Origin: Proales similis
Taxonomy: Eukaryota > Rotifera > Eurotatoria > Ploima > Proalidae
Assembly (NCBI GenBank): GCA_019059635.1
Contig: JAGVRJ010000006.1
Span: forward strand, 1,488,001-1,552,000
DNA: 64,000 nucleotides
Reading direction: 5' to 3'
Both the position numbers and the translations under genes were made by a program. Positions 1 through 10,990 of this stretch are shown one piece after another. Below the pieces are notes generated by a model that was not told the DNA's origin, did no database searches, and saw only the letters and a list, made by a program, of their open reading frames with translations. Numbering within the stretch: position 1 is the stretch's first letter; every line of letters starts with the position of its first letter.

Positions 1-621
<621 letters not shown>

Positions 622-2288
622 TCTGAGCCGTCTGAAAGAGAAAATAAAGACTAAGCGCACAGTGAGCGAGTGCGGTCCTCTAAACACCAAGTGACACAAG
701 TTTAAAACTCTGGCTCTAATTCAAAGGCGCCCTCATTACGCTTCTGTTTTATACACGTAGCGCATTTTAGCTCTGTTTTCGCTAAAAATTTTACTCAGTC
801 ACAAACCTTCTTATTTCTACGACCATGCATACGAAATGGAAAATTTAGTCGGGCATTCGATTCAGTCCTATGGTGTGTATGGTGCGACACTGCGCTTATG
901 CGTTTTTATAATCAAACATTATTTATAATAATTGCCGAACCATTCAACCAATTTGTCATTTTTCATTTTATTTAATTGAAACGAGACTAAATAAGCGCTT
1001 GAGAAGCGTTAGGGAAGAGACAGGATTTTTCTCGACGATTTCATTTGATTTGGGATCAGCTTAGAGGCGTGGACATGAGCCGTTTGTGCAGCGCGATCAC
1101 TCCGTTCAGATAGGAAAGTTTGGACACGGCAGGGATTATTCGACAGATAACCCTTATAGAACAAGAAGAAAGAAAGAGGCAGACTGCTGAGGCTCATATT
1201 AGGTCAGAAGCCAAACCCAATAGGCGGCAATGGAGAGTATTCGATTGATTCATAATTGGTTACTTTACTCGCCTTATATGGAAATATCTAGTGATTGAGC
1301 AGAGTGTAGACTAGTGCGGGAGATGAGTATGGGGCGCCTGCTCTTTTGATTGATATTTTTGCTTGCTCCTGCGTCTAATGGCCGATGCAGGCTCGATTAA
1401 TTTATTCGTTTGGAATCAATCGCCTTTTTGAACTTAACGAGCGAAACACGGATTGATGGGAGGCGAGTGCTTTGCTGATCTGCTGGAAGCTTTTCGCTCT
1501 ATGAACCTAAAATAGTAATCGAATGCCTTATCTGATGAAATTCGAATCCGATGCGCGCGCGCTTTTTTTTTGTTTATTTTCGCAGGCATCACTCTGCGGC
1601 GGCCGCGCTGGTAATTCAGGCGGCAGCTTATTACAAATGCAAAACAGATTGCCGACCGTTCGAGCACTTTTGATTATTATTTATCTTATGAGCGGCCCAC
1701 AATCGAATTATCTATGGAAACCATTTCGAACTTTTCTCGCTCTTTATTCGCGAGCGGAGAAGAGAGGAATTGAGAAGAGGAGCGAGAGAGAGAGCGGGAA
1801 AAGGGAGATAGATTGCTTAGCTAAGGGTAAATCGACTTGGGCACGAATTTATTCGATTGGCTTAGCGTCGATTGGCCGACCTCTATCTGCTGCTTAAGTA
1901 ATAACCAATCATTTCAAATTCCATTTTCTGCCTTCTTGTTCTACTCGTCGAGTGAGAGGCGGTACGTTGATTCTTGCCTGCCTGCCTTAACTGAGCTGGC
2001 TGCTTGCCGGCTTGAGCCGTTAGTAATGAATCAAGAGCACGATTCCAGTGGAGAATTATCTGCTGCCGGGTTATGCCCTCTGCCCGATCCACGAACCCGA
2101 AGCAGATAGATTGATTACCGTGTTAGGCATAAATAGTGATTATTGAACTCGCACAATTTGCCCGTACGCTTTCCAATTCCAGTCAGATAAGCGTTTAGGC
2201 TGCCGAGCGAGCCTTATATGTACAAAAATGGCTCGGTAGATAGATGGGCATAATTTCCAGCGGTTAGCTGGGCGCATTCTATTAATAA
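622..2288. other. Intergenic region between ARL1 and actin, no gene seen
   Basis: About 1.7 kb between the divergent ARL1 and actin genes. The ORFs here are short and show no recognisable family. It holds serum-response-type elements described separately and purine-rich patches, for example near 1760-1810. It probably carries the actin promoter. Confidence 0.6.
1272..1281. promoter_or_regulatory. CArG box (SRF-type site) upstream of actin
   Basis: CCTTATATGG fits the CC(A/T)6GG serum response factor consensus exactly. A one-mismatch copy, CCTTATATGT, lies at 2212-2221, about 70 bp before the putative TATA box. CArG boxes are established regulators of animal actin genes. That these two act on this gene is inference. 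Confidence 0.4.
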
Positions 2289-2298
2289 TATAAATAGA
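2289..2298 (+). promoter_or_regulatory. Putative TATA box of actin gene
   Basis: TATAAATAGA lies 230 bp upstream of the actin ATG. A 5' UTR, possibly with an intron ending at the TTAG just before the ATG, would fill the gap, as in many animal actin genes. Confidence 0.45.
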
Positions 2299-2503
2299 GA
2301 ATATTTTCATCATCTAACTTCATTCGTTCATTTGCCTCTTGTTTGAGCAGAGCATCTTGAAAACAGTACAAGCTAGAGCTCCGGCTCCTCTTCGAGCATC
2401 ATCTACAATATCCGAAGATTATCGGATCGTTGCGAATTTTGATTAATTCTGATTTTCTGACCATTAATTTAGAGTTCGCCTCCTTCTCTTCAGCTTTACC
2501 TGA

Positions 2504-3649
<1,146 letters not shown>

Positions 3650-3996
3650 ACAGCTCTCTATAGCAACGATCAAAAACGCAATGGCCGCAATGGCAATAAT
3701 CTTCTTGATAAACCATCTCATCTCTTTATTGCTTATTTCATCCATTGCTCTATATTGCAAACTCAATTATTCTTATTCATAGCTGCAGCTATTCATCACA
3801 ATGGTTGATAATGGTAGAATGTTCAGAAAATTCAACGATAAATTTCTTTTCACAACAAATAAAAATTAAAATAGTTCAATAAACCTTCGCACATAGACTC
3901 AGATCAAACGGGCTTGCGATTAGAACGGATTTGTTCAGTTCAGTTGGAGTTTAGGAAAAGCAGACTGTGGACACTACGAGGAGTTGAAGGCTCAGT

Positions 3997-5139
3997 TCAG
4001 CTGAAACGTTTTTTAATTGAAGCTCTGATGCGATAGTTGAACAAGAAGTAAAGCAACGGGGCCACAGCGGTTTGAGTCAGGTTCAAGCTAGTGAACGAAA
4101 AGTCGGCCCAATCAGGAACGTCAACGATCGGCTGGAAAACAACTGTAGACGGGGTCCTGGTTTGATTAAAATAAACGGAATAAATTGATCGCGATCGAAT
4201 CCGAATTCGGATGAATTGAGCTCACCATGTGACAAGGTACAGAACGTACTGCGCGAACAATGACTTGATCAGACGGTTTGAGTCCGACTGTAATCCGATC
4301 CGTCGCATACCAAGTCGTCTTTCTCTGGCTCTCACATTAGCGAGGATTTTGTAGTAAAAGAAGCCATTCAGGCTCATGGTAGAAATGACCAAAAAGAGTG
4401 CCAACACAACTGACGTGACTGGGCTCGAGTACTTAAGAAAGCAAAAGTTCACTCGACGATCAAACGAGGCGGTGAAAACCCCTTGAAAGTTGGAAAATAA
4501 TTAGAAAATCGGGTTAGATTAAAAAATAAGACAGAATAAATCAGAAACCAGTCAATTTGATTGAGTTTACCAAAAGTCCAATTGACCAGGAGAGAGCGCA
4601 CATTTTTGCAGTCGAGTTGAAACTAAACAGCTTTTTGTAGAGCGCTGGTCTGAGAATCAGGCAATATCGGTTGGCGCCGATCACGAGGGTGGTTAACAGA
4701 ATTGCAACCACGGCTAGAACGTTGATTGTTGATATCAACGAGCAAGCAAATCGTGCGTTTATCCAAAATTCCTGTCCGAACGCGATTGCTTTCGAATAGA
4801 AGAGAATGACTCGAGTGAGCAGATTACAAGTGCATAGAGAAGCTTACAGGTGAGAACAGAACCTAGGATGCCAAGCGCCAACAGAAACTGAGCGACACAA
4901 CTGTTGAGGATCAAGAGAAATGGCGGGCTGCGTCGGAGGCACGAATCGCACGCGATCAAGTACATGATAAACGGATTGCCTGTTCTTGTTCTTGTTAACT
5001 CGTCTTTGTCTATGAGAACTCTATTTTTCTTACCGAAAACTGCTCCGATGAATAGCAGTGAATTGATTGCGCCGAAGATCAATCTCAAATTATTTGGATG
5101 AGGTAACTGTTCCAAACCTGGGGCCTCCGAATCATTCAT
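3997..5139 (-). CDS. Rhodopsin-like GPCR, Tre1/Moody-like, copy A
   Basis: A seven-helix receptor in five exons (5034-5139, 4846-4979, 4571 or 4549-4788, 4226-4482, 3997-4156). TM1-TM2 contain GNPFIMYLIACD and SPPFLLILNSC. TM3 ends in GANRYCLILRP, with Asn replacing the Asp/Glu of the DRY motif, as in Drosophila Tre1. TM6 is YVLYLVTWTP. TM7 ends in APLLYFLFNYRIR, so the NPxxY Asn is replaced. The C-tail is very short. It shares all intron positions with copy B downstream, so the two are tandem duplicates. Homology with copy B favours the intron 3 donor ACTG|GTTTCT (exon from 4549) over the upstream GTAAAC. An in-frame ATG further upstream (to 5247) is possible. The ligand is unknown; Tre1 acts in germ-cell migration and Moody in the blood-brain barrier. 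Confidence 0.85.
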
Positions 5140-6045
5140 GGTTGAGCGAATTTTCTTTCTAAAGCGAAAATTTGAAATAGAGTTGATTAATTGGTGTTCC
5201 ATAATATCCCGAGGATAACTTCCTCTAAATAGACAAAAAATTGTCAATTTCTTTAAGCAGTTTTCTTCAAGTCATCAAAAAGATATCATAATTAGAATAA
5301 ATGCCAAGATGCTCTATTCCAGTGTTAAACGCTTAGTAAAAATGTCTAAATGACATTGGTAGCAGACAACAGCTGTAATTATCTGCCTTCAGCAGAATGC
5401 AGGTGAACAGTGCCAACTGTATCGATTAAAAGAGGGCGCAGATAAATCTTTAAGCCTTCAATATTCCACTCGTTCTGAGGAGAAATTCCGAACCGAGCTA
5501 ATGCTGTTGAAATGTAAATGAATGTAAGAAATGTAAAAAATGTCGCAGCCTAAAAATGCTGGTTCATCGTCAAATTCCTCTTTTAGATTCAGACATCTGA
5601 ATCGAAAATGTGCCAGATTGTGAATGAAGTAGAATTCGGAAATTAGCTTGATTACACGTCGGCAGCTTGGTTAAAAGGATTAAAGCAGAAAGATATACGA
5701 TGACTTTGCCACGCTCAACTAATTCGGATTATTCATAATCAGGAAGAGCTTTTCATGGCCTTAAACTTAAGCTAGAGCATTTTTCAAGTTTACTGACGTT
5801 TATCGTCAATTAAGTGTCAGTGGGCGCAGAATGTGATCAGAAAAAGACAAAATTGAAAATTAAATTGGAGAGCTGGTGCTAAATTTTCCAGGACACCTGT
5901 CATTATGAGTAGACGAAAATAGCAGACACTTAGCAAGCAAATTAACAAGGCGATATTTAGGCTTTTTTTCAAATGCTAGTTCATACGCAATTCAGTTTCC
6001 TCTCAGACACTAAGGAAAAAGAACTTCCGCTTGATTTTTACGATT
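5140..6045. other. Spacer between the two tandem GPCR genes
   Basis: About 0.9 kb, AT-rich, with no ORF resembling a receptor or another family. It should hold the promoter of copy A and the 3' UTR of copy B. Two reverse AATAAA signals, at 6046-6051 and 6069-6074, lie just downstream of the copy B stop. Confidence 0.55.
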
Positions 6046-6106
6046 TTTATTTTAATTAATAAACGTAATTTATTCGGCTGGGATAGAGTCATTCAGAAGA
6101 AAAGAT

Positions 6107-7288
6107 TTAGCTTCTCCATGTCTTTTTTATCGAGTCTCTAATTCTATAGTTATAAAAGTAGTAGAGAAAAGGAGTCAGTGCCGGATGCGTGTTCAATACG
6201 CTGATCAGCAGGATGTAGAACGAAGCGGGAAGAATAAATCCTTGCTGAAGTACAAACGCCAACGGAGTCCTTTTCAAGTTTAGAGAGAAAAATACATAAG
6301 ATATGTATTTATTGATTGATTGAACTGGTTCAAAGGTTCTTAAATCTTTCTTACCAGGTGACTAAATAGAGAATGTAGTGGGCCAAAAGGGACTTGATCA
6401 AGCGATTGGAGTCCGAATGAAGACCAAATCGGTTAGATCGAAGTCGCCGCTTTCTTCGCTTGATCTCAATCACAATGCAAATGTATATGATTCCGTTGAC
6501 CATCATTGTAAAGTAGACCAGAGCGGATGTTATAAGCAAAGAGACGATCCTGTTCTTGCAAGACAACAGACAAATGCCAAGTCGTGCATCAAACGTGCCT
6601 GATATTAAATCTGTACGGGTGCCGATGAAGCTTTTGACTACTAGAAAAGCGGGGGCGTGTTCTTCTCTAATTACCAGTGAACTTCAGCAGATTGAAGAGG
6701 AGCCCGTTTAGCCAGGATATGCAGCAAATTTTGATCACTGTCTCGAGTCTGAACACTTTCTTGTACGTTTTCGGCCTAAAGAGCTGCCAGAAACGATTGA
6801 GGCCGATGGCAAGCTTTGTGGTCAATATGCTGATGATTGACCAGACGATTAGTGTCGAGCTGAAAGAGCAGACAACTCGGGTTTGTAGGAAAAATTGTTT
6901 GCCAAAAAGCAGACCTGTTTGCAAATTTGAATTGGTCAAGTGACTCTGATCGGCTAAAACGCATGTGCTGCTTACTAGATATGATGGAGGAAGGCACCAC
7001 CAACGCAAATAGCAGTTGACCGATGCACATGTTGAGAATAAGTAGAAATGGTGGACTGCTTCTAAGAGCCAGATCGCAGGCAACTGAGTAGACGATGAAC
7101 CCGTTGCCTAAATTCAACCGTCTTTATCACTATCACTTCATTTTTTTGCTTTAAGTTGTTCACTTACCCAAAACTCCCACGACTAAGCAGAGAGCGTTCG
7201 CAAACAAGAGAACCAAAGTCCAGATTATCTGCGGCTCAATTCCGATTAGAAAAGCGTCGAAAAATTCACTTCTGCTGGTGTTATTCAT
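6107..7288 (-). CDS. Rhodopsin-like GPCR, Tre1/Moody-like, copy B
   Basis: Five exons (7168-7288, 6976-7107, 6675-6914, 6355-6598, 6107-6269) give a compact seven-helix receptor starting MNNTSRSEFFDAF, with an N-glycosylation sequon near the start. TM1 is GNGFIVYSVACD, TM2 SPPFLLILNMC and TM3 end GLNRFWQLFRP, so the DRY motif reads NRF. The TM6 region is NRLIKSLLAHYILYLVTWTP and TM7 ends LTPFLYYFYNYRIR, again without NPxxY. All four introns sit where they do in copy A and use ordinary GTAAG/GTAAT donors. The ECL1 segment SSLLFGKQFFLQTRVVC aligns with TSIAFGQEFWINARFAC of copy A. Divergence outside the helices suggests an old duplication. Confidence 0.87.
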
Positions 7289-7378
7289 TATTTGCGCTTT
7301 TTTTCTTTTGTCCAATCGCTGGCGTGGCTGAATTTCAAGTGGAATATCTTGTCAATCTCCTAACTGGGTCAAGAACGC

Positions 7379-7459
7379 CTTTTTATAATAAACAAAGTGG
7401 CACGTGAAAGAGCCAAACGTGCAACTAGTCGTGCGCTCTATGATCATCTCCTTTTTATA
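7379..7459 (-). promoter_or_regulatory. Two TATAAAAAG elements upstream of GPCR copy B
   Basis: On the minus strand TATAAAAAG occurs at 7379-7387 and again at 7451-7459, about 90 and 165 bp before the copy B ATG. Either could be the core promoter. The exact repetition may mean two start sites. Confidence 0.4.
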
Positions 7460-7689
7460 GAGAGGCCTTTTTATTAAAAATCTTTATTATCGTCATCCCA
7501 CTTCCTGTAATTAAATTTTTGTACATTTTCCGTAGACATGATAATTATTAGAATTGAAACAAGCTGAGCATTTTTAAATCCTTCGATTGGGTTAATAAGC
7601 GGCTTTATTAAAATGTGTTTTGGTTCTAAAACATTTCCTAATGTTCACGTTTGTAGAATTGATTAATTTATTTATTTGTTCATTTAAGC

Positions 7690-9584
7690 TCAGTGCTCCT
7701 TGATAAGCTCGTCGATATTGTCTAAGACTGACTGGTAGTTTTCTTGCTTCTCGTCTTGGCCTTGTCTGCTCTGGTCGAAGGCTTTCCTCTGATCGGCAGC
7801 GCTCATTTCAAATTTGTGCAGATCGAAATTCATACTCACGGCCAGCTCACGAATCTAAATTAGAATGCGTCAATTCTAGGCGCTTATAGGCGTTTAATTG
7901 ATGACATCATGGCCTACATCTTGTGACTTGGTCAAACAGCTTCTTAGCAACGAGAGCATTTGATAAATTGCTTTCGGCTTGAGCTTGAGCTTCGGCAACC
8001 TCTCGAGGAGCGCGCAGCCAAGCGTGAGCGCATTAGATTCTGACACCTATCGAAATAGATCGCATGTCAATCACTGTTAAGAATTGAACAAGAAAACGCC
8101 TCTCACTCTAATTTCGAGATGATAGGCAGAGACCAGGTTGTAAAACAGGGAAATGGCTGCCTCATGAATTAGCTGGTCGGTATCGTCGTACGCCTCCATT
8201 AGCAAATAGTCTGACAGCTCTTTAACCAATCGATCCTGTTGTGTGTTGAGTAGGTGTTCGCAAACAGATCGATGAGAGCAAATATTGCTTATCTATGGAG
8301 CCGATATTGATTAATCAGATTCCGAGACTGAATTCAAGTCAAAGACACGAACCGTCTGAAGAGCCATGTACTTGACTTGGCGTTCTGGGCTATTGTTCAG
8401 CTTTGCGACAAAGTTTTCCACAAACAATTCACTCTTGGCCATATTCTCTGCCACTTCTTGACTGAGAGCCATCAGCTGCATTAGCTTAAGCAGAACGATC
8501 TTGTGCTGAATCAAATTGAGAACATTGGTGTACAAGTTGTCTTTTAATTGTTGAACTGGGTTGTTGAATTCGAACAAGCAACTGGAAGAGAGAATTATTT
8601 ACATGAGATTTGAACGTGGTTCTTCGATATGCTCCATTTGATTTCTTTTTGCTGCAAGTAGTCGCGGATTTCCGCCAGCAGATTGTAGTCATTGACCGAG
8701 AGCAGCTTTTGCTCTTCGCAGTGCTTGAACAACTCATCGATTTCGGTCGGGAACTGGAATTTTGAAATTAAGTAAAAGAAAATCGCGACAAGCGGACGCA
8801 ATTACGTCTGGTCGAAAGATAAGACAAGTGCTCGGTATCTTTGGACTGGCCACGGCTTGGGTTTTGACTACGGAAGCAGCCGCCGGCTTGGCAGCTGCCG
8901 GGCTGAAGCCTCCGAAAGGAATGTTTCCGCTCTGGGTCGCGTGAATCGGATCAGCGGCTTGTTCGAGTAGAGGACGCAGCATCGGCCCAATGGGAGTGTT
9001 GAGCACCTCTTTGGGCAAATCAACTATGTGCGCAGGTATGGGCTTGCCGACCAGCAGAGTAGCCAGGTCGTTGCTGAAATTGTTGCAGTTGTGCTCAATA
9101 AGATTATAAGTGCCCACTCTAGATCAAAACTCTGTTTGCTGAATATTCCTCTTAAAAGAGGGTTTAATAGGCGGCGTTACCGGTAAGACCCCTGGGACAT
9201 TTGCCTAATGACATCCTTGAATTCGCTCTCGCTCATTTCAGTGCGGCCCAAGTGAATTTTCTCGTCTGGTCGTCCGAGGATGGTTCCTTCCTTTTGCGTT
9301 TTGAATTGCTGCATCAAAACGTCGCTTTTAATTGTTCTCCTGTTTATACTTACCGGTGGGCAAGAGCTCACTCCATCATTGCCAAAAAACCACTCTTGGC
9401 CAAATGCAACCACGCCAGTGTGCCATATTCCGTCGAAATGTTTGCCTTGTAGTCAAAGAAGGAGGGTCAGCGATGACTCAGCGCATGCCAGTGCAATATC
9501 AGTCTTTTTACCTAGAAACATGGCGCTGAACTGCTTGGCCATGCCTTTTGATAAATCGTAAACGTACAAGTACAGCTCGCTCAT
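7690..9584 (-). CDS. PPPDE (DeSI-type) peptidase with C-terminal PUL domain
   Basis: Nine exons (9512-9584, 9354-9445, 9181-9290, 8806-9120, 8603-8753, 8347-8555, 8107-8292, 7918-8046, 7690-7854). The first 150 residues match desumoylating isopeptidase 1. They run from LYVYDLSKGMAKQFS through the catalytic-His segment GIWHTGVV and SSCPPEGTILG to the catalytic-Cys segment LIEHNCNNFSNDLA, so both catalytic residues are present. An Ala/Pro-rich linker follows, then some 270 residues of helical repeats (ELSDYLLMEAYDDTD, EAAISLFYNLVSAYH, YQMLSLLRSCLTKSQ) resembling a PUL domain. PUL domains bind p97/Cdc48, so a role in ubiquitin/SUMO protein turnover is likely. The intron after TVR uses donor GTCTTT. 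Reverse AATAAA signals sit 14-24 bp past the stop. Assignment of the second half to PUL is by general similarity only. Confidence 0.82.
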
Positions 9585-10037
9585 TCTGTGTGTCGGTCGA
9601 GGATGTATTGATCAAGAGCTCAAGAATTGACTTGGGTCTCAAATATTTCGCCTTCAAAGCAAACTGGTCTATGCAGAGAAATCGGATTCAGAATTTATAG
9701 ACATAATAAATGGCCTCAAGTTAGATCTGACATTGGCACGGCCTTAGACCCGAACAGCGCAACGCACTGAGCGAGCAAATTTGAGTCCATCGTTTAAATT
9801 GTGAAAAGTCGAAAGCAGTCTGAGCTGCATGTGAGAGCTTCAGCTAGTCACGATCATGCTTTCATGCTTGCTCAAGTTCTATCGGAATTTGTTCGAGAAA
9901 GTTCGAAATGAGCATAATTCGATCGAGCAAAGGCTTTTTTTTAAATCTTAATCGCCAACAATTAATCAATCAAGTTTGGTCGGCGTTTCTAATTTTAATT
10001 CTGGAAATTTTAAAGGCCAGATATGAACAGTCGTGAT
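9585..10037. other. Spacer upstream of the DeSI-PUL gene
   Basis: About 450 bp between two minus-strand genes. A minus-strand ATG near 9792 opens a short frame (MDSNLLAQCVALFGSK) that could be a leader ORF or a tiny gene, but nothing identifies it. The reverse poly(A) signal of NDUFV3 is at 10038-10043. Confidence 0.4.
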
Positions 10038-10084
10038 TTTATTTCAAACGAATCAAGGTCCTGTTTAATGAAATCTAAGAATGT

Positions 10085-10568
10085 CTATTTGCTTTGTTTC
10101 TTTTTACCGTCCTTGGGAGGCAGCTGAGACCAAGTGTAGTCGACATGCGGCATTTGGCCGTCCTTGGGCTGCGGCATGCGGTACTTGATCATTTCGCGTT
10201 CAATGTCGTAGAAGGTGTGCATATCGTGCTGATAGTACTCGCCGGACGCATAGCCACTGGCTTCTTTGCTCTGACCTGCTTTTGCTCCGTCGCCGCTGCT
10301 GCTGGTCGTTTGCTTCTGGCCAGAGTTGCTGGTCGCGTACATTCGCAAGCCGAGTCGGCTGTTTGCCACCAGCTACATTGACAATCAATTTAGAATGGAA
10401 ATTTCTGATAAAGTGGCCGGTTTCATTCAGAGCTCTCGTTTGTTCGACCGATTCCCTACTTGGCCCTCGAAATGCGAGAGCATCGAGCTCTTGATGACAC
10501 CAATCGACCACTTTGTGTGTTGGTTTCCAGTTAAATGTTTTACTTACTCTACTGGTTATTCGCAGCAT
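10085..10568 (-). CDS. NDUFV3: NADH dehydrogenase flavoprotein 3 (complex I 10 kDa subunit)
   Basis: Accessory subunit of the N-module of mitochondrial complex I. The diagnostic stretch is EYYQHDMHTFYDIEREM followed by IKYRMPQPKDGQ, which matches the conserved NDUFV3 C-terminus (HHDYSTYTFLDLN... KFRMPQPSSGR). Two exons are inferred. Exon 1 is only seven codons (10548-10568, MLRITSR); an intron of about 175 bp, long for this region, then leads to 10085-10372. The N-terminus (MLRITSRLVANSRLGLRMYAT) is Arg-rich with no acidic residue, fitting a mitochondrial presequence. A lysine-rich tail (PKDGKKKQSK) ends the protein. Reverse AATAAA lies at 10038-10043. Confidence 0.85.
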
Positions 10569-10673
10569 GTTTTCGGTTCGGTTTTTATTCGATTTCAAAT
10601 TCCAGTCCAAATTGAAGAGCAGAGATGCTTGCACTCTTGACGCTTTGATCGAATTAGCTATGCAGGCCTCTGC

Positions 10674-10913
10674 ATGTTTGCGCCGTTCACGTACGATTGC
10701 AAGATTTTGTCTACAATGAGCGTACAACGAATACTGGGATCGTATTTGAGCGAAGCTAAATCTTTGCCAGCAAACGATTTTGGGACAAAGGAGAATCTGC
10801 GTCCTGGTTGACCAGGCACTTGCCAAAAGAACGAGGCATTCGCGGCCCAAGTCTCAAGGCGCATAAGACAAATTGAATGCAGCAATCAGACGATGTTTAT
10901 GCATACGCCGTGA
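10674..10913 (+). CDS. Possible small gene, unrecognised
   Basis: Two putative exons (10674-10800 and 10852-10913) would encode roughly 60 residues. They include MSVQRILGSYLSEAKSLP, then NDFGTKENL, then LSRRIRQIECSNQTMF, and end HTP. The 51-bp intron would start GTCCTG, one of the pyrimidine-at-+3 donors seen elsewhere in this window. It lies 105 bp from the divergent NDUFV3 start and 77 bp before the next plus-strand ATG. The same stretch is also open on the minus strand, and I recognise no family. It could instead be leader sequence of the following gene. Confidence 0.28.
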
Positions 10914-10990
10914 ATGTAAGCGGCCAAGATTTGAAGAAAGAAGAACTGGTCGCAGAAAGTTCGTTCTAGACGCCAAGGGAGCCGGCGCAA

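Noticed and set aside
1523-2109. Overlapping ORFs upstream of actin, up to 124 codons
   Set aside because: Low-complexity, Arg/Ser-rich translations overlapping on both strands with no recognisable family or plausible splicing; most likely chance.
8582-8602. Apparent 21-bp intron in the DeSI-PUL gene (GTAAAT...TTCCAG)
   Set aside because: It breaks the frame. Using the next acceptor (ACCCAG, 47-bp intron) keeps the frame and matches the usual intron size.
9724-9792. Short minus-strand ORF beginning MDSNLLAQCVALFGSK
   Set aside because: Could be a leader ORF of the DeSI-PUL gene, but splicing models give only about 35 residues and no family; insufficient to annotate.
10658-10885. 75-codon minus-strand ORF upstream of NDUFV3
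   Set aside because: No similarity recognised, first codon is not ATG, and it overlaps the alternative plus-strand small gene that has a better splice model.
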